Of a stretch of 64,000 nucleotides of DNA, positions 30,756-39,693 are shown in pieces. Each line of letters starts with the position of its first letter. Positions within the stretch are counted from its first letter, which is position 1. The DNA is from JAJFUE01 sp041687335 (GTDB lineage Bacteria; Sumerlaeota; Sumerlaeia; MVZB01), in the NCBI GenBank assembly GCA_041687335.1, contig JAWLCE010000015.1, positions 1 to 64,000 on the forward strand. The letters are read 5' to 3'. The notes beneath the pieces were generated by a model that saw nothing but the letters and a program-made list of their open reading frames with translations, made no database searches and was not told where the DNA came from. Position numbers and translations under genes: made by a program.

Positions 30756-31493
30756 ATGGAGACTGAGCTGGCCCTTCCTGAATTCGGTGAACTGCTCAGG
30801 CGCGAATATCTCCTGGATGGCCCCGCCCTGTCGCGGGCGCGCGAGCTTCAGGAAAAGTCGGGGCTCTCGCTGGCGCGGGTGCTGGTCGACACCGGAGCCA
30901 TCGAGGAGCATGAAAAGAACTTCCTGCTGCAGAAGTTCTATGGCTTCGAGCTGATCAGCCTGCGCGATGCCGTCATTCAACCGGCACTGCTCCGGCGCAT
31001 TCCACAGCCATTCGCCCACAAGCACCATATGGTCATCATCGGCGAGTTGGGCGATCAATCGCTCATCGTGGCGATGGAGGACCCCTCGGACCAGTTGCTG
31101 CTCAATCTGCTGGAGGATCGGCTGGGCCATCCCGTGCGGCCGGTGCTGGCGGCGCGTGCCGAGCTGCTGCGCATCATCGATTCCTATGCCGACGAGGGGG
31201 CCGGAGGTCCCGATGGCTTGGCCGCCGCGGCCGAGCCAGCGGGCGGCGGGTCCGGCGGCCTGGGCACGATCCTGATGCTGGGAGCGGTGCTGCTCCCGCT
31301 GGTGCTGGTGCTGCTCGGGATCCGCTACGACTGGCAAGGACTCTCCATTTGGCTCAATCGCAGGTTGAACGATGGCCTCTTTTCGCATGTCGATCTAGTG
31401 GTTACCATTTCCGTCACATGGATACTGTGGACGTTGGTGGTTTTCGAGTTGCGTGGCCTTTTGGGCGCGCGCGCCCCCGCATCGGCTGATTAG
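30756..31493 (+). CDS. MshEN (T2SS GspE N-terminal) domain protein with membrane tail
   Basis: This 245-residue protein has an MshEN-type domain (about 6-140) in two helical halves. GELLRREYLLDGPALSRARE, SGLSLARVLVDTGAIEE and a GFELISLRDAVIQP segment are typical of the N-terminus of GspE/PilB ATPases. It has no ATPase domain; instead two transmembrane helices (about 174-194 and 215-238) follow a Gly/Ala linker. MshEN domains can bind cyclic-di-GMP or dock on other parts of type II/IV systems. It may be a membrane-tethered sensor; the partner is unknown. GGAGG lies 7 bases before the ATG. Confidence 0.8.
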   Translation: METELALPEFGELLRREYLLDGPALSRARELQEKSGLSLARVLVDTGAIEEHEKNFLLQKFYGFELISLRDAVIQPALLRRIPQPFAHKHHMVIIGELGDQSLIVAMEDPSDQLLLNLLEDRLGHPVRPVLAARAELLRIIDSYADEGAGGPDGLAAAAEPAGGGSGGLGTILMLGAVLLPLVLVLLGIRYDWQGLSIWLNRRLNDGLFSHVDLVVTISVTWILWTLVVFELRGLLGARAPASAD

Positions 31494-31558
31494 TGCGGAG
31501 CGGTGACCCATCAACAGGAACGGAGGCAGAAAACTCCGGATTGGGCGATTTTGTTGGT

Positions 31559-31586
31559 TTGAAGGCGACAACAGGCATGGTAACAT
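31559..31586 (+). promoter_or_regulatory. Candidate promoter of the nusA leader RNA
   Basis: TTGAAG (31559-31564), 16 bases, TAACAT (31581-31586). Transcription would start near 31593, just before the predicted folded leader. Confidence 0.4.
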
Positions 31587-31592
31587 ATTATT

Positions 31593-31753
31593 CAGGTCTG
31601 CCCTCCGGGGAAGGCCGAAGGCTGGTGGCCTGCGGTTGAATCGCTGCCCATGCAGATTGCCCTTGCATCGGGAGCTGATTGTCTGTTTGAATAACGAGTT
31701 GGTACCTTCGGTCGGGTTGTGGAAGGTGGGCAGAGCGTGGCCCACTTTTTTTG
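31593..31753 (+). ncRNA. Candidate structured leader RNA or attenuator upstream of nusA
   Basis: There is no open frame and several hairpins. TCTGCCC (31598-31604) can pair with GGGCAGA (31729-31735). Inside, CCC-ATGCA pairs with TGCAT-C-GGG (about 31648-31672). GTGGGC (31727-31732) also pairs with GCCCAC (31741-31746), followed by seven T residues (31747-31753), a terminator whose left arm overlaps the long-range stem. The two folds exclude each other, as in an attenuator. A 6S-like small RNA is an alternative. The remaining bases of the 31494-31836 gap show nothing else. Confidence 0.45.
31724..31753 (+). terminator. Intrinsic terminator in the nusA leader
   Basis: GTGGGC-8 nt-GCCCAC, with further A-T pairs below and a run of seven T residues, 84 bases before nusA. 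The position fits premature termination, which could let NusA control its own level. Confidence 0.65.
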
Positions 31754-31836
31754 TTAGACGACCGATGCGCTAACCAGCTTGATCCGTGCCCGTGCCGGCG
31801 CGGGATACCGTTCGCTGAAAAGAGATGCTCACTGCC

Positions 31837-33321
31837 ATGATGGATCCCAATAGCCTCAAGGCCTTCATCCGGCTGATCAGCAAGGAGAAGGATCTGCCGC
31901 CCGAAGTGCTCAAGGAAGCAATCGAGCACGCGATTCTGGCGGCCTCGCGCAAGCAGTTGTCGCAATACCGCGACGCGGTGGCCAATCTTGACATGGACAC
32001 CGGCGTGCTGAGCGTGATCGTGACCAAGACCGTCACCGAGGAGGCCCCGCGGGGGGACCGGGAGACGATTGGGATCAAAGAGGCGCGCAAGTTGATTAAG
32101 GATCGCAAGCCGCAGATTGGCGACGAGGTGCGCGTGCCGATTGACCCCAGCGACTTCGGGCGGATCGCCGCCCAGAGCGCGCGCCAGATGGTCATGCAGC
32201 GCCTGCGCGACGCCGAGCGCACCAAGGTTTACAACGAATACAAGGACAAGGAAGGCCTGCTGGTCACCGGTCTGGTGCAGCGCTTCGAGCGCCGCGACGT
32301 GATCCTGAACATCGGCCGGGCCGAGGGTGTGCTGCCCCCCAGCGAGCAGCCGGCGCTGACCCACTATAAGTTCAACGACCGGCTCAAGGTGCTGATCGAG
32401 CGGGTGGACAACACATCCAAGGGGCCGCTGATCATCCTGACGCGCAAGTCCCCCCAGTTGGTGGTGGAGCTGTTCAAGCAGGAAGTGCCCGAGATCGCCG
32501 ACGGCACCGTGCAGATCGTGGGCGTGGCGCGCGAGGCGGGGGTGCGCACCAAGATTGCGGTGCGATCGGTCAATAGCGACGTGGACCCGGTGGGCGCGTG
32601 CGTCGGGATGAAGGGCTCGCGGGTGCAAATGGTGGTGCGCGAGCTGGAAAACGAGAAGATCGACATCGTGCCGTGGTCCAACGACCCGACCACCTTCATT
32701 CGCAACGCCCTCAACCCGGCCAAGATTGTCGATATTCAGCTTGATGAGGCGCATCGGCGCGCCGAGGTCACGGTGGCGCAGGGCAACCTCGCGATCGCGA
32801 TCGGTCGCAAGGGGCAGAACACCAAGCTGGCGGCGCGGCTGGCGGGCTACCGGCTCGACATCAAGAGCGAGAACGAGGAAGAGTTGGCTTACGAGGAAAT
32901 CCAGCGCCGTTACCTGGAGGACTTCCTCAGCCAGATCGAAGGGCTCTCGGATCTGTATCGCGAGGCGATCCTGCGTTCGGGCTTCAACAGCGTCGACAAG
33001 ATCGGCAAGGCCGACCCGGCCAAGCTGGCGCCCTTCACCGGCGACAACCTGCCGATGGTGCAGATGCTGATCCACGGGGCCCAGGAATACACCGATGCGC
33101 TGCGAGAAATGGAAGACGAGCGCAAGCGGGTGGGTGACGAGTCCGAGGAGGGTGGCGAGGGCGAAGAGGTCGACGAGGAGATGGAGCTGGAAGCAGGCGA
33201 GGACTTGGAGCAGGAAGCAGATGAGGACCTGGAGCAGGAATCAGGTGAGGAGGGTGGGGGCGAGGACGGCCTGGCCGAGGCGCCACCCGCCAGTGAGGAA
33301 GATGAGGCGGGGGAACGGTGA
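31837..33321 (+). CDS. nusA: Transcription termination/antitermination factor NusA
   Basis: This 494-residue factor binds RNA polymerase and RNA. An N-terminal domain (1-130) is followed by S1 (about 133-200, KEGLLVTGLVQRFERRDVIL) and two KH domains. The KH region contains DPVGACVGMKGSRVQ, AIAIGRKGQNTKLAARL and NEKIDIVPW. The last 65 residues are a strongly acidic Glu/Asp/Gly tail in place of E. coli-type repeats. ATG 31837 is preferred; 31825 and 31840 are also in frame. infB follows after 89 bases. rimP, the usual upstream partner, is absent. Confidence 0.96.
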   Translation: MMDPNSLKAFIRLISKEKDLPPEVLKEAIEHAILAASRKQLSQYRDAVANLDMDTGVLSVIVTKTVTEEAPRGDRETIGIKEARKLIKDRKPQIGDEVRVPIDPSDFGRIAAQSARQMVMQRLRDAERTKVYNEYKDKEGLLVTGLVQRFERRDVILNIGRAEGVLPPSEQPALTHYKFNDRLKVLIERVDNTSKGPLIILTRKSPQLVVELFKQEVPEIADGTVQIVGVAREAGVRTKIAVRSVNSDVDPVGACVGMKGSRVQMVVRELENEKIDIVPWSNDPTTFIRNALNPAKIVDIQLDEAHRRAEVTVAQGNLAIAIGRKGQNTKLAARLAGYRLDIKSENEEELAYEEIQRRYLEDFLSQIEGLSDLYREAILRSGFNSVDKIGKADPAKLAPFTGDNLPMVQMLIHGAQEYTDALREMEDERKRVGDESEEGGEGEEVDEEMELEAGEDLEQEADEDLEQESGEEGGGEDGLAEAPPASEEDEAGER

Positions 33322-33410
33322 AGCGGGGAGCTTGACGACAACTGCCCACTTCCGGTTTACTATTAAATTTAGCGCCCTTGACGAGCGTAGTCTGGGCAGG
33401 AGCGGATTGA

Positions 33411-36410
33411 ATGCGGATTTATGAATTGGCCAAGGCCATTGGCCAAACTTTTTCGGTCGATGTCAAAAGCAAGGACCTGGCGGACGAGTTCAAAACCCTG
33501 CCGGAATTTGCGCCGATCCATGACACGATCAAAAGTCACTCCTCGTCGGTGGATGAGGAGTATGCGGCCAAAATGTACGATATCTATCGTCAGCGGTTCG
33601 GCAAGGACCGCACTGAAAAGCCTGCTCAAGGCAAGGAGTCTGGTCTGTCGCCCGTGCTGAAGTCACCCCCCGCCAAGTCACCCGAAGAAAAAACACAGCC
33701 CCCCCGACCGGTTCGCCCGGTGGCCCCCCTGCCGCCGCGACCGACAGCCACCACCGCCCCGCAGGCGCGGCCGCTGACGCCGCCGCGGCCCTCGGTGCCG
33801 CCGCGTCCGGCCGTTCAGGGAGGCGCGGGCGTTCCACGTCCGGCGCCAATCGTGCCCCCGGGCGCCGTTCGACCGGTCGCGCCAACGCCGCCGCCCCAGG
33901 TCGCCCGGCCGCCCCAGCCCGTCCCGGCGCCGCCCGCGCCCGCCGAAGCCGCCGCCCCGCCGGCGCCCGCAGCTCCCGCGAGTGAAGCTGCGCCCGCGCC
34001 CGCCCGTCAGCCGGCCCCGGCCAGCCCGCCGCAACAGCAACCGCCGCGCCAGCAGGTGCGTCCGGTGGCCCCGCAGGCGCCCAAGCCGCGGCCCTCGGGA
34101 CTGGCCAGCGAGCTGAAGAGTTCATCGGGGACGACCGGCTTCAGTGCCACCCCGGAGACGCGCCGGCCCGAAGGTCGTGCCGGCCAGCCGACGGCGCCGC
34201 CGACGCCCAAGTTCAGCGCCGATTCACCCTTCCTGCGACCCCAGCGGCCGCCCCGCAAACCCGAGCCGAAGCCTGCGCCCGCGCGCCGTCCCGGCGAGGA
34301 AGCCCCCGCCGGCACGCGCAGCCGCGGCGGCGACAGGGACAAGGGGCGTGAAGCCGCCCCGCCGATGGGCGAGCTGCTGACGGTGCCTGAAATCGGCGTC
34401 ATGAAGCTCAAGTCTCCCGGCAAGCGCCGCCCGGCAGCCGACAAGGCCCGCCCAGGACGCCCCGGTGACAAAACGGCCGCCCAGAGCGAGGCCGAAAAGG
34501 CACGCAAGAAGGTCCGTCCGAGCAAGGTCTACGGCGGGGCCGATGAGTTCCGGCGTCCGCTCAAGGCGATCAAGCGCGGGCGTCCCTCCGCCGCCGAACG
34601 TATGCGCCGCGGCGCCGAGGCCCAGCCGCGCGTGCGCGGGCCGGTGGTGCTGACCGGTCCGGTCACCGTTGGCCAGTTCGCCGAGAAGCTCGGGCTGCCA
34701 GCCGCCGAAATCATCAAGGCCTCCTTCCTCAAGGGCAAGCCGATCACGATCAACCAGATGATGGAGATGGAGCTGGCCGAGGAGATTGCCATCGAGCGCG
34801 ACATCGACCTGCAGGTGCGCTTCGAACATGACGAGACCGATATCGAGGCCTTCCGCATGGAGGACAAGCCCGAGGATCTGGTTTCGCGCCCGCCGGTGGT
34901 CACGATCATGGGTCACGTCGACCATGGCAAGACCACAGTGCTGGATTACTACCGGCGCAGCCAGGTCGTGGAAGGCGAGTTCGGCGGCATCACCCAGCAC
35001 ATCGGTGCCTATCAGGTGCGCACCTCGCGCGGCGAGATCGTCTTCCTGGACACTCCCGGCCACCAGGCTTTCACCTCGATGCGGGCGCGCGGCGTCCAGT
35101 GCACCGACATTGTCGTGCTGGTGGTCGGCGCCGACGACGGCGTCATGCCCCAGACGGTCGAGTCGGTCAACCACGCCCGCGCCGCCGGCGTCCCGATCAT
35201 CGTCGCCGTCAACAAGATCGACCTGCCGCAGGCGCGCCCCGAGCGCGTCCAGACCGAGCTGATGCAGCATGGCGTCGTGCCCTCGAGCCTGGGCGGCGAC
35301 GTCGAGTTCATTGAAATCTCGGCCAAGCAGGGCACCAACATGGACGCCCTGCTGGAGATGATCCTGCTGCAGGCCGAAATGCTGGAACTCAAGGCCAACC
35401 CCAACCGTCCAGCCGAGGCGGTGGTGATCGAGTCGCACGTGGACGCGCTGCGCGGCGCGGTGGCGACGGTGCTGGTCCAGCGCGGCACGCTGCGCGTGGG
35501 TCAATACTTCGTCGTCGGCCAGCAGTATGGCCGCGTGCGGGCGATGCTGGACGACCACGGCCGCCCGATCGAGCAGAGTTCGCTGGCCCAGCCGATCGAG
35601 CTGATCGGCCTGACTGGCCCGCCCGAGGTGGGCGAGCTGATGCTGGTCATGGAGGACGAGCGCAAGGCGCGTTCGATCGCCGAGAAGCGCCAGGACCGGC
35701 GCCGGCTGGTCGAGCTGGGCGGCGGCGCCCGCTCGGTGGTCACGCTCGAGGGCCTGCACGACATGATCAGCGAGGGCAAGATCAAGGAGCTCAACCTGAT
35801 CCTCAAGGCCGACGTGCAGGGCTCGGTTGAGGCGATCAACCAGTCGCTCGACAAGCTCTCCACGCCGGCGATCCGGCTGCGCGTCCTGCACAGCGGCACC
35901 GGCTCGATCACCGAGAGCGACGTCAACCTGGCGCTGGCCAGCTCGGCGATCATCATCGGCTTCAACGTGCGCCCCGAGCCGGGCGCGACCGACCTGGCCG
36001 TGCGCGACAAGATCGACATTCGCACCTACCGCATCATCTACGAGTTGCTCGAGGACATCGAGCGGGCGATGGTCGGTCTGCTCGAGAAGCAATACAACGA
36101 GCTGGTCCAGGGCCGGGCCGAGGTGCGCGAAGTCTTCCGCGTCTCGCGCGTGGGCATGGTCGCCGGCTGCCGGGTCGTCTCGGGCGAGGTGCTGCGCAAC
36201 GCCAAGGCCCGCCTCGTGCGCGATGGCAAGGTCGTCTACGACGGCAAGGTCGACTCGCTGCGCCGCCACAAGGACGACGCCGCCAAGGTGGCCGCCGGCT
36301 ACGAGTGCGGCATCATGCTCGAGCGCTTCCAGGACGTCAAGCAGGGCGACGTGATCGAGACCTACACGCTCGAGGAAATCCCCGCCACGCTCAACCGCCC
36401 ACAGGCCTGA
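33411..36410 (+). CDS. infB: Translation initiation factor IF-2
   Basis: This 999-residue GTPase brings initiator tRNA to the ribosome. The N-terminal IF2_N module reads MRIYELAKAIGQTFSVDVKS. A very Pro/Ala/Arg-rich linker (about 85-380) follows, then a second IF2_N-like region (TVGQFAEKLGLPAAEIIKA). The GTPase core carries G1 GHVDHGKT (501-508), G3 DTPGHQAFTSM from 547 and G4 NKID (601-604). Domains II-IV complete the protein. It follows nusA. rbfA and truB are not downstream; a terminator and a convergent gene come instead. Confidence 0.97.
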   Translation: MRIYELAKAIGQTFSVDVKSKDLADEFKTLPEFAPIHDTIKSHSSSVDEEYAAKMYDIYRQRFGKDRTEKPAQGKESGLSPVLKSPPAKSPEEKTQPPRPVRPVAPLPPRPTATTAPQARPLTPPRPSVPPRPAVQGGAGVPRPAPIVPPGAVRPVAPTPPPQVARPPQPVPAPPAPAEAAAPPAPAAPASEAAPAPARQPAPASPPQQQPPRQQVRPVAPQAPKPRPSGLASELKSSSGTTGFSATPETRRPEGRAGQPTAPPTPKFSADSPFLRPQRPPRKPEPKPAPARRPGEEAPAGTRSRGGDRDKGREAAPPMGELLTVPEIGVMKLKSPGKRRPAADKARPGRPGDKTAAQSEAEKARKKVRPSKVYGGADEFRRPLKAIKRGRPSAAERMRRGAEAQPRVRGPVVLTGPVTVGQFAEKLGLPAAEIIKASFLKGKPITINQMMEMELAEEIAIERDIDLQVRFEHDETDIEAFRMEDKPEDLVSRPPVVTIMGHVDHGKTTVLDYYRRSQVVEGEFGGITQHIGAYQVRTSRGEIVFLDTPGHQAFTSMRARGVQCTDIVVLVVGADDGVMPQTVESVNHARAAGVPIIVAVNKIDLPQARPERVQTELMQHGVVPSSLGGDVEFIEISAKQGTNMDALLEMILLQAEMLELKANPNRPAEAVVIESHVDALRGAVATVLVQRGTLRVGQYFVVGQQYGRVRAMLDDHGRPIEQSSLAQPIELIGLTGPPEVGELMLVMEDERKARSIAEKRQDRRRLVELGGGARSVVTLEGLHDMISEGKIKELNLILKADVQGSVEAINQSLDKLSTPAIRLRVLHSGTGSITESDVNLALASSAIIIGFNVRPEPGATDLAVRDKIDIRTYRIIYELLEDIERAMVGLLEKQYNELVQGRAEVREVFRVSRVGMVAGCRVVSGEVLRNAKARLVRDGKVVYDGKVDSLRRHKDDAAKVAAGYECGIMLERFQDVKQGDVIETYTLEEIPATLNRPQA

Positions 36411-36436
36411 GCCACACGCACTACTGAAGCAAACAC

Positions 36437-36478
36437 ACGAGGCGCGAGGGTTTTCACCCCCGCGCCTCGTTGATTTTT
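36437..36478. terminator. Terminator after infB
   Basis: ACGAGGCGCG (36437-36446) pairs with CGCGCCTCGT (36461-36470), with an inner GGG...CCC and a trailing TGATTTTT. It is shared by the convergent blaR1-like gene. Confidence 0.85.
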
Positions 36479-39287
36479 AACGTTCATCCTTGGTCGGCGG
36501 CTGGGCTGGAAAACTCACTTCCCCCTTGACCGCCTCCAGCTTGATCTTCCCATCTTCCTCGAAGGTCAGGGTGATGTTACTGCCGCGAATGATGGACTTG
36601 TGCGGCAGCAGCTGCGTGAATATCGCCGGCTCTCCATGCAGCACCATCTGGCGGGTGGAGGGGTCATAAGTGGCTTCATCGGCGAGCGCCTTGAATTGTT
36701 CGTGGTCGACCTCCACGTTGCCCTGCCAGTGAATGACGCCTTCGGGGGTCACTTGCTTGCGGTCGTGAACGATCAGGTTGACGCCCGGCGGCAGTTCCAC
36801 CTTTGGCACGTCACTGCTATCATTTATGGTGGCGGAGCTTGGTGGAGCCGTCGCGGGGGCCGGAGCTTCCCCCTGGCGCTGCGCTCGGATGAGGACCAGT
36901 TCCATCGTTGATCCATCATCATAACTCGCCCCGATCATCCACTGGCCTGGCTTGATCCTCAGGTCAGTTACGACTTTTTTCCGGTCACGGGCGTTATTGA
37001 CTGCTGCGAACTCGAGAAGGATCTGGCCATCGGCAAGCAGTTGCGGCTTGAGGCTGAGGGAATATCCGGCCTCGTCGTCGCCGATTTTGAAGGTGCTGCT
37101 CTCGCCATCGAGGGCCACCAGGCGCGGCCGGGCGAGGACGCGCGTTTGCGGGTCGGCAAGCACCGCCTCGAGCCGGCCCGCCTCGAGCTCGTCCCCCTGC
37201 AGCAGCCGCGCAAACGCGGCGGGACTGAGCTGCAACCACTCAACCTCAAACAGGAATTCCGCCTTAAGCTGATCGAACCGGCGCTGCTGGATCTGTTCCT
37301 TCAGTTTTAAGGCCCCTTTACTGAGGGTACTCACATCCTGCTTCTTATCCTGCAACTCGGGAAGTGATTCCAGGTATTCGCGCACCTGCTCCAGCTTTTC
37401 GGGCGTGTCAGTGATGGTGAGGGTCACGGTCTCTTCATCATACGAAATCTGGCGGGTATCGCCCGCAGCGGCGGCGCCGGCTTCAGGTTGGTTGAGAAAC
37501 AGCTCGATCGCCTCGCGCAGGCGGTTGGTGAAGGCGCTCAAATATCTGTCGTCAACATCCTCCAATGGACGCAGGCTGAAGGTCGCGGTTGTGAGTGCGG
37601 GAAAGTGCCGGGTCTGGGGCCTGACGCCTTCCATTCTCACATGAATCTTTCCATCCTCCAGTTGTTGAATAGAAATGATCTCGCCGCGCGACTCAGTCAT
37701 CGCCGCGGTGGAGCTGGCAGGCTGGTCCGACCGGGCCGGATGCATCTTGCGGAGCACGGCCGGGCTGCCTTGTAACACCAGTTGCCCATCGGCTGGATAA
37801 AAAGTCGCTTCCTCGGCCTCCGCCTCAAATGATTCGTGTTTGATCCTCACGTTTCCAACCCAATGAGCCATCCCCCCCTCTGAAAACTGTATACTGTCGC
37901 TGGTGATCGACTCCCAGGCCAGACCCTGTTGACCCGGCAAAATGAATTTCTCTGGCAGCATGGCGTTTTCACTGGCGGCTTTCGGCTGCTCCATCTCAAT
38001 CCGCAGCTGCGCGCGGTTCTCGTCGCGCATGATCTTTTCAGCGGTCAGGCGATAGACGGGGCCATTGCCCGAGGGCATTTGCAGCGGCATGGTCTCACCG
38101 GCCATCAGGACGACCGTGGCGCCCTTGGTTCCAGGGGCATCGGCGTTCAGGGCGACCTGATGCGGCAGAATCGCAAGGAGCGAGAAGGTGGCCTCGCCGA
38201 CGGAAACCGCCTCGCCCGGTGCGAGCTCATATGTCTGGTTCAGATCGGCCGCATCGGCCGTGGCCTCCTTCTCACGCACGCGCCCCGGCAGCACCACGCA
38301 GCCGATCAGCGCCAGCGCGAAGAGGGCGGGCAAGCTCAGGCGCGCCATGCGGCGGCGGCGGGGGTTGAGCAGATAGTGGACCCGCGCGCTCAGGTCGCCC
38401 TCGGCCAAGGCCAGCGCGCCGGCCGGGCGCAGCGAGGCCTGGATGTGGCGCGCCACGCGCAGCAGGCTCTGGCCGTAATCCTCCTCGCGCGCGCCCAGCA
38501 GCGCCACGACGCGCTCGTCGCAGGCGCGCTCGCGCTCGGCGCGCAGCCGGCGCAGCGCCAGCCAGGCGAGCGGATTAAAGAAATGCGCCGCCAGTGCCAG
38601 CAATTCAATGAACACCGCGATGTGGTCGAGCCGGCGCACATGGGCCAACTCGTGCGCCAGCAGCATCTCCAGCTCGCACGGGGTCAGCTCCTCGAACAGC
38701 CGCCCCGGCACGACGACCAGCGGCCGCAGCGGCCCCATCACCAGCGGCCCGGCGATCGACTCGGAAGCATAAAACCCGACCGGCCGGCGCAGCCCGAGCC
38801 GGCGGCGCAGGTCATCAAACAGCGCGGCGGCCGCCGCTGGCGGCGCATAGGCCGAACGCAGGAGCAGCCGTCGCGTGCGGCGATATCGCGCCAATCCCAC
38901 CCCGATGATCGCCAGCGCGACCAGCGCCCACGCCGCCACCAGCACCGTGCCGAGGCTCAGCTCGAAAGCCGGTGCAGGTGCCGCGACCGCCGCGACCGTC
39001 TCCGTCGCCACGCGCGGGTCGGTTCGCTCGACCACCCGCAGCGGCTCGGGCTCAAGCGCCGCCGGCGGCAGGTAATTGACCGCGCCCGTCGGCAGGCTGA
39101 ACGGCATCGGCACGAGCAGCTTGGCCACCACCAGCAGCCAGAGCGCATACTTGAAGGCCGCCGGCCCGCGCCGCCAGGCGACGGTGACCGCCAGCACGAA
39201 CAGCGCCAGCAGCGCGCCCTGCCAGGACATCCGGACCAGTTCGGCCCCCAGCGGAGCGGCCAGCGATTCGGTCAGCATCGGGTTCAT
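36477..39287 (-). CDS. BlaR1-type M56 membrane metallopeptidase with secretin-like and OstA-like sensor region
   Basis: This 936-residue protein has an N-terminal half that is a BlaR1/MecR1 M56 peptidase. It has four transmembrane helices (about 20-38, 45-62, 112-132, 317-334), the zinc motif LLAHELAHVRRLDH (HELAH 212-216) and ACDERVVALLG (255-265). The C-terminal half replaces a penicillin-binding sensor. It has an OstA/LptA-like strand repeat (HWVGNVRIKHESFEAEAEEA, about 475-515), a secretin-N-like segment (about 611-645) and a secretin-core-like part (VLARPRLVALDGESSTFKIG, about 676-800). A second OstA-like repeat (HWQGNVEVDHEQFKALADEA, 853-872) follows. It presumably cleaves BlaI when the outer part senses a signal. 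It overlaps blaI by 4 bases. A longer open frame to 39683 only shadows blaI. Confidence 0.88.
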   Translation of the reverse strand: MNPMLTESLAAPLGAELVRMSWQGALLALFVLAVTVAWRRGPAAFKYALWLLVVAKLLVPMPFSLPTGAVNYLPPAALEPEPLRVVERTDPRVATETVAAVAAPAPAFELSLGTVLVAAWALVALAIIGVGLARYRRTRRLLLRSAYAPPAAAAALFDDLRRRLGLRRPVGFYASESIAGPLVMGPLRPLVVVPGRLFEELTPCELEMLLAHELAHVRRLDHIAVFIELLALAAHFFNPLAWLALRRLRAERERACDERVVALLGAREEDYGQSLLRVARHIQASLRPAGALALAEGDLSARVHYLLNPRRRRMARLSLPALFALALIGCVVLPGRVREKEATADAADLNQTYELAPGEAVSVGEATFSLLAILPHQVALNADAPGTKGATVVLMAGETMPLQMPSGNGPVYRLTAEKIMRDENRAQLRIEMEQPKAASENAMLPEKFILPGQQGLAWESITSDSIQFSEGGMAHWVGNVRIKHESFEAEAEEATFYPADGQLVLQGSPAVLRKMHPARSDQPASSTAAMTESRGEIISIQQLEDGKIHVRMEGVRPQTRHFPALTTATFSLRPLEDVDDRYLSAFTNRLREAIELFLNQPEAGAAAAGDTRQISYDEETVTLTITDTPEKLEQVREYLESLPELQDKKQDVSTLSKGALKLKEQIQQRRFDQLKAEFLFEVEWLQLSPAAFARLLQGDELEAGRLEAVLADPQTRVLARPRLVALDGESSTFKIGDDEAGYSLSLKPQLLADGQILLEFAAVNNARDRKKVVTDLRIKPGQWMIGASYDDGSTMELVLIRAQRQGEAPAPATAPPSSATINDSSDVPKVELPPGVNLIVHDRKQVTPEGVIHWQGNVEVDHEQFKALADEATYDPSTRQMVLHGEPAIFTQLLPHKSIIRGSNITLTFEEDGKIKLEAVKGEVSFPAQPPTKDER

Positions 39288-39670
39288 CGGTCCTGCTCCT
39301 TGCGTTCGCGAATGAGTTGTTCGAGGCGCTCCAACTCGGCGGCGCCGACCTCGCCCGTGCCGAGGGCGTAGGCCACCAGATCGATCAGGTCGCCGCCGGC
39401 GACGCGGTCGGCCAGCTCGCGCACCGAGCGGCGCACGGCCGAGGCGCGCGCGACGGCGGGGCGATAAAGGAAGACCGGCCCGATCTTCTTCTGGCGCAGC
39501 CAGCCCTTCTGGGCGAGGCGCTCCATCATCGTGCGCACGGTGGTCTGGGCCCAGCCGTGGCGCGGGGCAAGCTCCTCCCAGACCTCGCGCACGACGGCCT
39601 CGCCGCGCGCCCACAGCACGCCCATGATGGCCCATTCGGCGGGGGTAAGTTCCGGCAGTTTCGGCGACAT
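39284..39670 (-). CDS. blaI: BlaI/MecI-family transcriptional repressor
   Basis: This 128-residue winged-helix repressor begins LTPAEWAIMGVLWARGEAVV, then shows the recognition-helix region GWAQTTVRTMMERLAQKGWL and the cleavage-site side KKIGPVFLYRPAV. The C-terminal helices dimerise. The M56 partner just downstream is the expected inactivating protease. Palindromes matching a BlaI-type operator overlap its own promoter (39694-39720), so autoregulation is likely. The start ATG 39670 has GGAG 7-8 bases upstream; an upstream frame extension to 39712 is not needed. Confidence 0.92.
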   Translation of the reverse strand: MSPKLPELTPAEWAIMGVLWARGEAVVREVWEELAPRHGWAQTTVRTMMERLAQKGWLRQKKIGPVFLYRPAVARASAVRRSVRELADRVAGGDLIDLVAYALGTGEVGAAELERLEQLIRERKEQDR

Positions 39671-39693
39671 GTGCAAGCTCCACGGTGATTGAA

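Noticed and set aside
31593..31753. SRP RNA or RNase P RNA
   Set aside because: The conserved SRP tetraloop region and RNase P signature words are absent.
31588..33075. 495-codon minus-strand frame opposite nusA
   Set aside because: Antisense shadow of nusA; it also covers the structured leader.
33332..33363. Internal promoter between nusA and infB
   Set aside because: TTGACG is present but no -10 hexamer lies at normal spacing.
34224..36269. 681-codon minus-strand frame opposite infB
   Set aside because: Antisense shadow of infB, His/Asp/Leu-rich with no motifs.
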